DNA of 64,000 nucleotides from Stentor roeselii (taxonomy: Eukaryota > Ciliophora > Heterotrichea > Heterotrichida > Stentoridae): the NCBI GenBank assembly GCA_006503475.1, contig RSEH01000178.1, positions 34,448-98,447 on the forward strand. Direction: 5' to 3'. The position numbers and the translations under genes were made by a program. The notes under the pieces are model-generated. The model had not been told where the DNA came from, ran no database searches, and saw nothing but the letters and a program-made list of their open reading frames with translations. Shown piece by piece: positions 20,610-30,239 of the stretch. Each line of letters begins with the position of its first letter. Positions within the stretch are counted from its first letter, which is position 1.

Positions 20610-21617
20610 ATGGCTTTTCAGTCAAAAGGACTTTATGGCTACAACAGAGTATCTCAGAGCCAACTTCAAGTTGCATTAAAATTTGTGCCAGATATAGTCT
20701 CATCTTTAAACTCAGTAGAATCTTTATCACCAGAACTGATCAGAATAGTAGACTATGGATGTTCTGAAGGTAGGAATTCAATGATTACTTTTGCTGAGGT
20801 TTTTAAGCTGTTTAGAGAATCTCATTCGATCCCTATCTCGATTCTTCACACGGATTTACCTGAAAACAACTGGCAAGCAGTTAACAATGCTATAAATCAG
20901 GGTGAGGAGACCTACTTACAGTATCAGAATATCTTTTATTCAACACTTGGCAGAAGTTTTTTTAATCAAGTTGTTCCTGAAGGTTCAGTGCATTTGGGGT
21001 TCACTTCATATGCACTTCACTACTTATCTGAGAAGCAGCCTCGAGAGCCAGGAGAATTCGGGTGGGTCTTTGAAAATGGCAGAAAGCAAGGCTTCAAAGA
21101 TTTAACCAACTTACTAAAAATTAGAATCAACGAACTAGCAATAGGAGGAGTGTTTGTTATGATCATCAATGCACGGGAAAATTTAAACCAAGATCCAAGC
21201 TTGGGAAGGTACAGTTTCGAATCTATAAAAAGACTTCTTGACAGGAACATAATCACTGAAAACGAATTCAAACACTATGTCTGGCATTCTTATCCTTACC
21301 ATATACAAGAGATTCATCAATTACTTGAAAAGTTCAGTGATCAAATTGAAATAATTAAGGCTGAATACGGAAAAATCCCTTTTCCATATTATTCTGACTT
21401 TCTTCTTGATCAAGACAAGGAAAAGTTCAAAACAAGTATGAACGATATGTTGAGAGTAATGATGAAAAATCCACTTTTTACTGCCTTAGACCGAGATGAA
21501 GAGAAAAAAGAAGATATCATGGAGATCGCTTTGAAGGAAGTCGGATCCATGATTGATGAGCAAATATTTGAATTGCACCAGGACTATATTTGTGTGATCT
21601 TTAAAAGAACTCATTGA
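20610..21617 (+). CDS. SABATH-type SAM-dependent carboxyl methyltransferase, copy 2
   Basis: 335 residues, the same length as copy 1 and very similar throughout. Motif I IVDYGCSEGRNSM (about 47-59), LHTDLPENNW, the block GSVHLGFTSYALHYLSEKQP and GGVFVMIINAREN are all intact, so both copies are probably active. The proximal 5' sequence CAGTAATATAAATGGC matches copy 1 (CAGTAATAAATGGC); further upstream they differ. It ends in TGA. The gene is oriented opposite to copy 1 and lies between the two GTPase-like genes. Substrate unknown. Confidence 0.88.
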   Translation: MAFQSKGLYGYNRVSQSQLQVALKFVPDIVSSLNSVESLSPELIRIVDYGCSEGRNSMITFAEVFKLFRESHSIPISILHTDLPENNWQAVNNAINQGEETYLQYQNIFYSTLGRSFFNQVVPEGSVHLGFTSYALHYLSEKQPREPGEFGWVFENGRKQGFKDLTNLLKIRINELAIGGVFVMIINARENLNQDPSLGRYSFESIKRLLDRNIITENEFKHYVWHSYPYHIQEIHQLLEKFSDQIEIIKAEYGKIPFPYYSDFLLDQDKEKFKTSMNDMLRVMMKNPLFTALDRDEEKKEDIMEIALKEVGSMIDEQIFELHQDYICVIFKRTH

Positions 21618-21821
21618 ATTAAGATATAGTTTAATTAGTGAAGGTTATAATGAAATCATGCTTTAAAACTCTTTTATTATTACATGGTTCATTCACTATT
21701 AGTTTGAATTATAAATATATCCAATCTTCAGATGAAATATAATTATTCTAAACATTTGATTGTTAAGAACTTTGACAACATAAACTATTATCTGCCCATT
21801 AATTATTTTCCTTTATTATAT

Positions 21822-22364
21822 CTACCTATTGCTCTTAATAACTTTAAACATCACAACCGCTAAGATCTCTGTAAAGCCGATCATCAAAAGTCTTGAAAAA
21901 AACGAGAAAAACTCAGGATTTCCAAAATAAATCCACCAAAACCCAGTCAATACAAAAGAACAAGCTGCTAAAGTGACCAGGTTATAATTATTATGGCTTT
22001 GTTCTCTCACTGCAAGTTTATCTACTTTTTGAATATGAAGAAACTGCCCATTTTTAACACCTTGAAGACCGATTGACATTTCATTGTAAAGCTTTTTACC
22101 ATTCCAGATCACAATAGGGACTTTATTTATCAGTTCTTCAGAATTAAAGACCATTTCGCCGATTTGTTGAGGAGTTAGAGAGTTTTCGACACTTAGGGTT
22201 AAAGCTTGATTTCCTTTAAAGATGTTTAAAGTGACTCTTTCTTCTGTAATGACTGGAGTAGGATTTTCTGCTTCTTGTGTGTTTGAGATACTTTTTATTA
22301 TTAGCCAAGTTGCTCCTGCTACTATTATTGTTGGAAGGACTAGAGGATGGATAATATCAGTCAT
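21822..22364 (-). CDS. Membrane-anchored ubiquitin-like protein (TMUB-like)
   Basis: 180 residues. One N-terminal hydrophobic helix (about 8-25, VLPTIIVAGATWLIIKSI), a ubiquitin-like domain (about 44-115: VTLNIFKGNQALTLSVE, TPQQIGEMVF, PIVIWNGKKLYNEMSI, LQGVKNGQFLHIQ) and two C-terminal helices (about 128-147 and 156-175). One helix, UBL, then a helical pair is the layout of TMUB1/2, ER proteins linked to membrane-protein degradation. There is no C-terminal GG, so it is not conjugated. The family assignment rests on layout, not on close sequence identity. Confidence 0.65.
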   Translation of the reverse strand: MTDIIHPLVLPTIIVAGATWLIIKSISNTQEAENPTPVITEERVTLNIFKGNQALTLSVENSLTPQQIGEMVFNSEELINKVPIVIWNGKKLYNEMSIGLQGVKNGQFLHIQKVDKLAVREQSHNNYNLVTLAACSFVLTGFWWIYFGNPEFFSFFSRLLMIGFTEILAVVMFKVIKSNR

Positions 22365-22944
22365 TATTATAGTGATGAAGAGGTGATTTTTGTTAAAGAT
22401 TGATATTAGGGATTAATATATGTCTTGATAGATAAATGGAAGGTTTTAAAGGAAAGGCATCAATATATTAAAGTTTATTTAAGGAATAAGGGAAATTTAC
22501 AGTTTTCTTTGTTATAGTATATGGATTATATTATTTATAATAATTGTAATCTCTTGCTAATAAGAGTCATCCATCTATAGATGTGATAAGTTTTAGTGTA
22601 TTGTTAAATCTCAAATTCTTAAGAAATTTATTGAATTTAATAAAGTAATTCTTTATAATTATGTAAATAAAGGATTTCAACTAATACTTGTATTACAAAC
22701 GTTCTGATTCATGCATGCATAATGATTAGTTATGTAATGTGAATAATGATGCTGGGGTATAGGTCTATTACACTGGTAATGTTCAAATTTGATATGGTGC
22801 GATTAAATATGTTTAATAATGATTCAATTTCACTCGTAGTACTTTTTTAGGTGAGGCATTAAATCTAAAAATGATTTGTAAGATCAATTTAATTATCTAC
22901 CCAATTAACACATCAATACTAAGCCCATTAACTATTTACTTAAA
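22365..22944. other. AT-rich spacer, nothing seen
   Basis: 580 bases between the start of the ubiquitin-like gene and the stop of the second GTPase-like gene. Stops in all frames; no repeat or RNA gene recognised apart from a short palindromic CATGCATGCAT near 22711. Confidence 0.5.
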
Positions 22945-25005
22945 TCAAACCTCTCTCCTATCTCTAAAATAATCCTTAAGATCAGGTTGAAACTCTCCTT
23001 TATAATACCCCGATTTCGCAGCAGCAACAATCAAATTGATTCCAATATCTCCAACAAGCATGACAGCACCCAGGACAGAAGCCACAACACTTGCAGTGCC
23101 AATACTCGCCCTAAGAGCAGTATTAGCGATTCCCCTTGCCACAACATATCTTCCAGCACTAAAAGCTCCAAGACCAATAGAGACTCCAGCTCCAAAAAGA
23201 AGTCCATTTCCCGCGTTCAAAATTTGTTGTTTAAACGCTGAATAATTTGCATAAATACTCAAATCTCCAGTAATCTGATACTGAAAAAGAATTTCCTTAT
23301 CAATTGAGTTGATTAAATAGTCAAAAAAAGAGAAAAATTGGGTAAGCTTTTTTTTTTCAATCTTTCCATTCATCCGAATGAGAAGTCTTTCAACTAGTTT
23401 CTTATTTTTCACAGTGATTCCTCCGACATCTCCAACAGTCGACCGACAAAACTTTTGAAATTTCTCTAAAGACTTATTAAGACACTCATTCGGTTTTATT
23501 TTCAGTTTTGAATTCTGATATTTTGTGATGATTTTCATATACCTTTTCAGTAAAATCCCTTGAATCTCAAGTAAATCATTTTTTTCTGAAGAGTCTCCAG
23601 CGAATTTCCCTAAATCTTCAACTTTCATGAAAATTTGAAAGATATTCGGTAATTTTATTAAATAATCTTCTAAACATTTTCTGATTTTTTCTGAAATGTC
23701 TGTTTTTTTGCACTTGAGAAGGTACTCATCAAGATCCCTGCAAAAACGGATGGAAATAAATTTTTCCATGATATTTTTTTTTGTTTTCATGCATTCATTG
23801 ATGAGAAGTTTCATCCTAATGTCAACATTTGTGACTTTTACTTCAAATTCAGGTTTGATGTCAACTTTTCCAATTTCTGGGTTAAGATAAACTATCAGTT
23901 CTATGAACTTGTTGTTATGAGAAGCGTATTCAGTCCAATTTCCATTAACACAAATACTTTCTAATCGGAAAAACCTGGTATTTTTTTTGAATTTTTTAAA
24001 AGGATCAGGGAAATCGATTTTTTCATTTGGTGGCTTGATTAGGATATGTAACGATTTACCTTTGATCACTTTTTTGACATTTTTAGAAAATTTTACAAGT
24101 GGCTCTTGGCCTGTTACTTCGATTTGAACTGTTTTGGAATTTTCAGAAGGCAGGATGTAAATAAATGGAGCGTCAAAGGATAAAAAGTTTGAATTGATCT
24201 CTCGGTTTGAGTCAATGCACAAGATTAAGTCAGATGAAAACCTGTTGTCTCTCACTTCTGAGGTAAATACTATGTTATTTGACCTTATCTGAGAATGTTT
24301 CAATTGATTTAGTATTAAATCTACTCTTTGAGTGATACTTGAAAAAAAAGTCTCGGTTTCTAAAAATTCATGATTTTTTAGTTTTTCTTGAAAATCAATT
24401 TTTTCCTGTTGTTGAAAAGAATAATTACTGTCGGTTGAATGAGGCTTGCTAAAAGACATAACTCTCATTTTAGATCTTTTTATAGCTTCTATGATGAAAT
24501 TTTGTTGAGAAGTGAAAATCAAGTTTAAGTAATTGGAAATACTTGAAGTGAAACCAGATGATGTCTTTGAAACAACAAAAATCATTCCTTTCACGTGATC
24601 TGGACTCAAGTTGAACATTTCAATGACTTCTGAGGTAAAATTTAAGAAGCAGCTTCCATTGCTCATGATAATAAAAGCTTCTTCCACTACCAGGATGATT
24701 CTCATAGTTTTCCTCCTTTGAAGCTCGTTTAGAAGTTCCAGGGTTGATATTAAAGTCTTTTCTTCTACTCTGTTTTCCTGTAGACTAGGGAAATCGCATA
24801 GGTTTTCGAAGTGTTGAGGACTGGATGTGGTGGAGATGGGATTTTCTGATATTTCGTTGTTTAGTGAAGAACTTATGAAGCTGGTTTCGTACCTTAGACC
24901 CCTTCTTATGATTTTTAGATCAAAGTCTGAGATAAAATGGCAGAATACTGATTTTCCTGATTTCGGTGGACCCATTACAAGGTTTAGAGGATTTTGTGAT
25001 TCCAT
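22945..25005 (-). CDS. Large P-loop GTPase-like protein with C-terminal membrane hairpin, copy B
   Basis: 686 residues, paralogue of 16960-19032. P-loop GPPKSGKS (12-19). The G3 region reads DFPSLQE, so the Gly of DxxG is Ser, and G4 reads VVSKTSSG. It shares the middle blocks FDAPFIYILPSENSK and ESICVNGNWTEYASHNNK, and a C-terminal Gly/Ala-rich pair of hydrophobic stretches (NAGNGLLFGAGVSIGLGAFS, VASVLGAVMLVGDIGINLI). With both G3 and G4 degenerate, GTP hydrolysis is less certain than in copy A. The conserved ESICVNG...WTEYASHNN block may be the family's functional core. The start is preceded by a C/A-rich flank on the coding strand. Confidence 0.75.
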   Translation of the reverse strand: MESQNPLNLVMGPPKSGKSVFCHFISDFDLKIIRRGLRYETSFISSSLNNEISENPISTTSSPQHFENLCDFPSLQENRVEEKTLISTLELLNELQRRKTMRIILVVEEAFIIMSNGSCFLNFTSEVIEMFNLSPDHVKGMIFVVSKTSSGFTSSISNYLNLIFTSQQNFIIEAIKRSKMRVMSFSKPHSTDSNYSFQQQEKIDFQEKLKNHEFLETETFFSSITQRVDLILNQLKHSQIRSNNIVFTSEVRDNRFSSDLILCIDSNREINSNFLSFDAPFIYILPSENSKTVQIEVTGQEPLVKFSKNVKKVIKGKSLHILIKPPNEKIDFPDPFKKFKKNTRFFRLESICVNGNWTEYASHNNKFIELIVYLNPEIGKVDIKPEFEVKVTNVDIRMKLLINECMKTKKNIMEKFISIRFCRDLDEYLLKCKKTDISEKIRKCLEDYLIKLPNIFQIFMKVEDLGKFAGDSSEKNDLLEIQGILLKRYMKIITKYQNSKLKIKPNECLNKSLEKFQKFCRSTVGDVGGITVKNKKLVERLLIRMNGKIEKKKLTQFFSFFDYLINSIDKEILFQYQITGDLSIYANYSAFKQQILNAGNGLLFGAGVSIGLGAFSAGRYVVARGIANTALRASIGTASVVASVLGAVMLVGDIGINLIVAAAKSGYYKGEFQPDLKDYFRDRREV

Positions 25006-25711
25006 TTTTATTTTAATCGTAGAAGGTTTTGGATATTAGTTTAAATGGTTAAGTTAGATTATTCAGAAGGTTTGCAAGTCTAGCCTCTCCTTAAAAATCT
25101 AGACTTACCATGAACATCCATAAAAGTTATTCCAAATCTCAAAAATTAATACATTTGGAAAAATACTATCCACACCATCAACCTCATCACCTATAAAATT
25201 AATGATAAAGTTTGTCTATAATTATAACTCACAATCAGTTTAAAATATTTCTGAGGATTGAAAATTATCATCAACAGCACTTTGAAATTGTAAATATTTT
25301 CAGTGATTATAAGATATTTACTTAAACATTTTGAAAAAAGAAGCCTTCCTGATTTAGTTAGTTGAAAAAGTAGGTTATGATTGCTTGGTTATATATTAAA
25401 TATCTTATAAGATGTTTTCTGTAGGACCATTAATATTTCCAAGAAACTGATTTAGTCATGAATTTAGTTTCAAAATTTTATATTACTGTTGAAGAGAGGA
25501 GAAAATTTAAAAAAATTTAATATTTTATCATAAAGAATTTTAGGTTTAATTGATAAAGATTTTAATTCTTATATGTGATGATCACAGTAATCTAAAAAAT
25601 GAGATTAGTGTTAATAATCTGAATTCAATAACTGATAACTAATGATAAATTAACAAAAAATAATATCTGTAACAAATACCCCTGAATCTAATCATGCAAA
25701 AAATACAAAAT
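25006..25711. other. AT-rich gap, nothing seen
   Basis: The first 80 bases are the G/T-rich (on +) 5' flank of the GTPase-like gene. The rest is AT-rich with stops in all frames. Confidence 0.5.
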
Positions 25712-25978
25712 TTTTATAAATATATTTCAATCTAAAAACTCAAATAACTAACTAAAATCTTAATAATCCATATCTTTTCCAAACCCCTCTTACCATCCCT
25801 ACACTAACCTCAAATAAATCTAAGATGACAAATACCTAACTAAATTCCTAATAATCAATATCATTTTTAAACCCTGATAAACATCTCCAACACTAACCTC
25901 AAATAAATCTAAGATGACAAATACCTAACTAAATTCCTAATAATCAATTTCATATTTAAACCCTGATAAACATCTCCA
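25712..25978. repeat. 89-bp tandem repeat, about three units
   Basis: Units at 25801-25889 and 25890-25978 are nearly identical (ACACTAACCTCAAATAAATC, TAAGATGACAAATACCTAAC, TAAACCCTGATAAACATCTCC). 25712-25800 is a more divergent copy. The strand is C/A-rich. It marks the boundary between the sparse 5-26 kb block and the dense block that follows. Confidence 0.85.
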
Positions 25979-26075
25979 TACTAAAACCATAAAATCAAAC
26001 ATATCAATCACTTCCCTCAACCCTGATCATTCTCATGATTCCCTTCACAATCCAAAATAATCCCCTATCTATATC

Positions 26076-26540
26076 TTATACTTTAATATGATTCCTAAGT
26101 ATTGGTAATAACTTTCCTCTAATACAAACACTTTTCTTCTGCTCAAATAATCTTCTTTTCTGTTCATACAAGTTTTTTTTAATATAACTCAAAGAACAAA
26201 AACTCTTTTGCCCAGTTTTCCTCGTTGAAATCTGATTCATATCAAGAACACTCTCAACATATCTCCTAAACTTAACAGGTGTGACCGAGTTTTTCACATT
26301 CGACAAGCTATTACAATGAATTTTTTTTTCAAAGCTGAGATGTTTTTCTCCAGGAAAGCCGTGAATCCAGAGCCTGTACTTCAAAGGCACGAACTTATTT
26401 TCTAGAAGAATTGGACTGGTTTTCTTTTCTTTTGGTCTTTCTGTGAGTGGAGATGATTTTTTTTCTTGTTGCTTGAATTCGACTTGCTCAGGGATGCTTG
26501 AAGGAAGTTTCACTAGAAGGTACGTTTTTCTGACCTTCAT
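26076..26540 (-). CDS. Small basic hypothetical protein
   Basis: 154 residues, very rich in Lys, Arg and Ser (KLPSSIPEQVEFKQQEKK, RLFEQKKSVCIRGKLLPI). No domain, signal peptide or membrane helix. The central part WIHGFPGEKHLSFEKKI might be a short conserved element. The frame is intact with typical local codon use, and the upstream flank (26541-26680 on +) shows the G/T skew seen before other minus-strand genes. These support a real gene. Confidence 0.6.
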   Translation of the reverse strand: MKVRKTYLLVKLPSSIPEQVEFKQQEKKSSPLTERPKEKKTSPILLENKFVPLKYRLWIHGFPGEKHLSFEKKIHCNSLSNVKNSVTPVKFRRYVESVLDMNQISTRKTGQKSFCSLSYIKKNLYEQKRRLFEQKKSVCIRGKLLPILRNHIKV

Positions 26541-26973
26541 ATAATGAGAGTAATAATTAGAAAATCTTAAGTTTTTTTAGATTTTATGGATTTTATATTT
26601 GGTTTATTTGGGATTTTTGGAAGTAATTGGGATTTTTGGTTGAGGTATTGGAGAATTGGTTACATTTTGAAGAATTGGAAGAATTAGTAATGGTTTCAAG
26701 TTCTAGTAAAATTAAGATAGGTGTTAAAATAGGGATATAGGAAATTTTTTAAATTATCTTGGGGGAAATTTAGTTATCATCTTTTAAGCCTTTGAAGAAA
26801 TATCACATTATTTAATTCATTCATTATTATAAGTAAAACGACAGATATATAAAGAATTTAAAAATAATCAAGAATTCAAACATCTCTCCACATCTAAACA
26901 TTTCAACTCCTGTAATCCTTGAAAAAACCATAGTAAATAATTATAATAAAATGCATCTTATCCTTGAAGCTCG
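26541..26973. other. Spacer between minus-strand genes
   Basis: The first 140 bases are G/T-rich on + (GGGATTTTTGG-like runs) and form the 5' flank of the small basic protein gene. The rest is AT-rich. No gene or repeat seen. Confidence 0.5.
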
Positions 26974-28824
26974 TCAACAAATTCTCCTAGCTTTGAAAAT
27001 TTTCATACCAGCCTTAGCCTGCATCAAAGCTTCAGTCAAATTATCTAAAACCTTAACCTTTTCATTCAAATCCAACCTGGTCCTATAAGCCCTAACCCTA
27101 ATCTTCAGCAAGTCCCTTTTTGCAAGTTGAACTTTCCTCTGCACCTCTTTCATCTTCTCAAAAATTTCATTAAAAGTTTTCCTTTTTTCCTCAACAATTT
27201 TAAAATCCGAGAAATCGAAACCTTTTCCCTGTTTATTCATCAAATCCTTAGTGAATCTTTTCAAAGACTTTAAATTTTCTTCTTTATTTTTCCTTCTTTT
27301 CGCTTCTAATTCGTTTTTTTTCGTTAAATACGACTGCAGAAGTTCCTTTTGTTTCTCTTGATACAAGACAGACAACTCACAAAGGTACCTCTCTTTCAAA
27401 AAAATCAAATTATCCATATCTTGAATTTTCGTTAAAAGACTTTCACAGGACTGGCTGAATTGAAAATTGACTGAACTGCTCAAATCATTGAAAACTTCGA
27501 CATCTGCTCCAGAAACTGAAAAAACTAAAGCTTTTGCCATTAATAAAGAAAAACTTTGCATTGATTTGTTGAATTCGTTTAAAAAAAATAAACGTGTTTT
27601 TAGGATCTCTTGATTTGAAGATAAGAAGACTAGACTATTCGCTCTGGAATCTCGGGTTGATAAAAGAGTTGAAGTCATCATTTCTAAAACTGACATTTTT
27701 TGCTTTAACTTCTCGATTTGCCCTGAATAACTCGGAATTTCAGCTTCATTACTCTCTTCAAATTCCTGACTCATTAAATAATCCAAATTTTTCCCTACTT
27801 TTTCATTCTCATCAGTTAAAATTTCACTTACCTGCTGAAAATTCCTGATTTTTTCTTGAATTTTTTCACAGTTTTCATTTAAAATTTCAATATTTTCTTG
27901 AATATTTTGAATTTTTTCTACGATTTGTTGATTTACTTTTTTTTTTTCTATGATTTTCTGATGAAAGTACTTTTTTGAGATATCAATCAAGTCATTTACC
28001 TCAACTTTTCTAGTCAAGAACCATTTATGACCCTTAACCTGAGAAGCAGTGAGTCTTTTTAAAGGATCAATGACCAAGACCTGTGCAAGTAATTTTTTCA
28101 TTCCGACATCAAAATCATGCGGAAATTTGAAATTTCCCTTCTGAATATGTGCCAAGACTCCATGACTTCCAGTTTTCCTAAAAGGACTATGCCCAGCAAG
28201 TAATTCAAAAGCCAAGACGCCGACAGCCCAGACGTCGACAGAAGTTCCAAAGTCAGCTTTTCCAAACATCTCAGGAGCGAGGTAGTCTAAAGTACTTCCG
28301 GAATCTTGTTCAAGACTACCACCGGGCCAGGAAGAATCAGCGAGTTTCACAATTCCACTCGAGTCAATAAAAATACTTTCTGGGTGCACGTGTTTATATA
28401 TCACGGGAGGGTGTAAGGAATGAAGGTGCTCCAGTACTTCAAGAACTTGAATCAAAATCGACTTACAAAAGGACTTCTCTGGCTTTGGTCCTTGTTGAAG
28501 TCTTTTTTGTAATGAAAGACCTTCCAGATGTTCCATCAAAAGATAGAAAAAATCTTCATCTTCACTGAAAGATGAAAGTTGTTGAAGGTTTTTATGACGG
28601 ATCTTGAACCACCTTGAAAGTTCTCGAATGAATTGGGACTCTACTCGTTTTATCTTGTTTTTCAAGAGTTTTTTTAAGGTGAAAAGTGAAGAGTCTTCTG
28701 AAAAACGCACTTTCCACACCTCGCCGAACTGACTTTTGCTGAGCATTTGAAGGTACACTAGTGATGACAGGTCTTTAGAAGATGGAACTTCACTTGTTCG
28801 AGGAGTTTTGTGTTTCAGGTCCAT
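26974..28824 (-). CDS. Aurora-like pseudokinase with long C-terminal coiled coil
   Basis: 616 residues from the ATG at 28822-28824; the frame runs 9 codons further upstream but has no ATG there. The kinase fold spans about 20-275: LSKSQFGEVWKV glycine loop, a Lys in LFTLKKLL, LLMEHLEGLSLQKRL, then YKHVHPES where HRDIKPEN belongs and LADSSWPGG where LADFGWS belongs. It keeps APEMFGKADFGTSVDVWAVG and HKWF near the end. Catalytic Asp, Lys and Asn of the HRD loop are all replaced and DFG is DSS, so phosphotransfer is unlikely. The rest is coiled coil. LADxxW and the subdomain XI His-x-Trp point to Aurora/PLK ancestry. It may be a scaffold (inference). Confidence 0.85.
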   Translation of the reverse strand: MDLKHKTPRTSEVPSSKDLSSLVYLQMLSKSQFGEVWKVRFSEDSSLFTLKKLLKNKIKRVESQFIRELSRWFKIRHKNLQQLSSFSEDEDFFYLLMEHLEGLSLQKRLQQGPKPEKSFCKSILIQVLEVLEHLHSLHPPVIYKHVHPESIFIDSSGIVKLADSSWPGGSLEQDSGSTLDYLAPEMFGKADFGTSVDVWAVGVLAFELLAGHSPFRKTGSHGVLAHIQKGNFKFPHDFDVGMKKLLAQVLVIDPLKRLTASQVKGHKWFLTRKVEVNDLIDISKKYFHQKIIEKKKVNQQIVEKIQNIQENIEILNENCEKIQEKIRNFQQVSEILTDENEKVGKNLDYLMSQEFEESNEAEIPSYSGQIEKLKQKMSVLEMMTSTLLSTRDSRANSLVFLSSNQEILKTRLFFLNEFNKSMQSFSLLMAKALVFSVSGADVEVFNDLSSSVNFQFSQSCESLLTKIQDMDNLIFLKERYLCELSVLYQEKQKELLQSYLTKKNELEAKRRKNKEENLKSLKRFTKDLMNKQGKGFDFSDFKIVEEKRKTFNEIFEKMKEVQRKVQLAKRDLLKIRVRAYRTRLDLNEKVKVLDNLTEALMQAKAGMKIFKARRIC

Positions 28825-28933
28825 TTTTAATACATCAAACAAGAAATCCAAACTTTAATCATAAAACATTGAAAAATTACCAAAGCCTAAAAAATTTCTT
28901 CAAATTAAAATTTTCTTTTCAGACAATAATAAA

Positions 28934-30229
28934 ATGGCTTTCCAAGAAATGGTCGAAATCGACACGAAAGACCCTTCAGAAGAAGTGAAAAAGCACCAAA
29001 GTAACGACGTGACTTCTGGCAATTCCTTGATCTTAAAAACTGAATCAGGTCTAACAGACAACATCGAGCAGTTCCTTCCAAACTACTCAAGAGAACTTCC
29101 ATTTTCATTTCCGACCACAGAGATCTTCGACATTTTCTCATCCTCTGCAAGTAAAAAGCACTTTCAAGTGATTGAACGAAACAGTTCAATGGCGACAGCT
29201 GTTTACAAAGAACGTTATTCCTTCAAAAACATTCTTCTCTGCTGCCTGACGCCAGAGCAGCGACAAAAGACGATAATCAGCGCAGTTCGAATCCACATCA
29301 ACATAAACGAATCCGCCTGTACAAGAGTAGTTCACGTGAAAGGAATCTACGGCTTTCCTCAAGTGATCCACCCTCTCATCAGCGACTTTCAAAAGCGCCT
29401 TGACAGTTGTTTAAAGACTAGTAAAGTTCAGAAAGACTCTTATGACAACTTGGCAAATGAAGAAGAAGAAGGTGTTGTGACTTGTAAACATGAAAGTTCT
29501 TCTTATTATCAATTTCATAAGATTTTGTCTTCTGAAAGTTATACACTTGGAAAGTCTATCAGCGACTTCGTCGCTTCTTTCTCGGCTCAATATCGCAACC
29601 CTGAGGAATCTGTTGCAATGTTGCCTTTGCCTTTAGATAGCATCAAGGAAACTGTTGAACAGGCTGTTGAAGCACTTTTTACCCATTATAATTATGGAAG
29701 GGCAAATACTGAAAGGATGATGGTTTATTGTAGACCGGCTGTGGAAAAATATGTTTATTCCAAGATTTATTTGGTTTTGTTGCCTATTTATGTTTGTAAA
29801 ACGGAAAGGATGGATTTGGAAGTTAAGAGGAAGAGGAATGAGTTTCTTGAATTTAAAGATGATCTGGTTTTTGAAAGACTTCAGATTGATAATGAGTTTA
29901 GGTCTAAAGAGTTTTATTGTGAAGCGGTTGATATACTTGAAAGACTTGAAGATCTTCGCAGTCCTACAGAAAAGGTTAACTGCATACTTAATATGAATAA
30001 TGCTGTCAAAAGTGCAGTTATCGACTTGAGTAAAGGAAGTCTTGAACTAAGTGAGTTGAAAGCTGAAATCAAAGCAATTGCGTTTATTATTCTCAAGTCG
30101 AAAATTGAAAAACCGTCAGCGGAAATCGAATTGGTCAAGGATTACCTGGGAAGTCGCCTGGGCAATGAACATCGAGGTGTTTACAATTTTACATCGGCGA
30201 TAAATTATATAATAAGTGAAATCATATAA
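28934..30229 (+). CDS. VPS9-domain protein (putative Rab5-family GEF)
   Basis: 431 residues. The C-terminal VPS9-like region is at about 335-431: SPTEKVNCILNMNNAVKSAV (family: P.EKL.CI......I), a helix ELSELKAEIKAIAFIILKSK in the place of GADDLLPILIYVIIKA, then YNFTSAINYI (family YYLTNLQSAVHFI). The catalytic Asp of the GADD motif is not evident, so exchange activity is uncertain; the Tyr is kept. The N-terminal 230 residues are unrecognised. VPS9 proteins activate Rab5/Rab21-type GTPases on endosomes. The gene diverges from the pseudokinase (about 110 bp between starts) and is followed after 10 bp by a gene for a predicted lipid-anchored protein. Confidence 0.75.
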   Translation: MAFQEMVEIDTKDPSEEVKKHQSNDVTSGNSLILKTESGLTDNIEQFLPNYSRELPFSFPTTEIFDIFSSSASKKHFQVIERNSSMATAVYKERYSFKNILLCCLTPEQRQKTIISAVRIHININESACTRVVHVKGIYGFPQVIHPLISDFQKRLDSCLKTSKVQKDSYDNLANEEEEGVVTCKHESSSYYQFHKILSSESYTLGKSISDFVASFSAQYRNPEESVAMLPLPLDSIKETVEQAVEALFTHYNYGRANTERMMVYCRPAVEKYVYSKIYLVLLPIYVCKTERMDLEVKRKRNEFLEFKDDLVFERLQIDNEFRSKEFYCEAVDILERLEDLRSPTEKVNCILNMNNAVKSAVIDLSKGSLELSELKAEIKAIAFIILKSKIEKPSAEIELVKDYLGSRLGNEHRGVYNFTSAINYIISEII

Positions 30230-30239
30230 AATAATTTTA

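Noticed and set aside
28822-28851. Longer N-terminus for the pseudokinase
   Set aside because: The extension begins at TTG; the first ATG with a usual context (ATTAAAA) is at 28822-28824. The same reasoning shortened 30240-30995, 43813-44928, 50655-52052 and 57781-58221.
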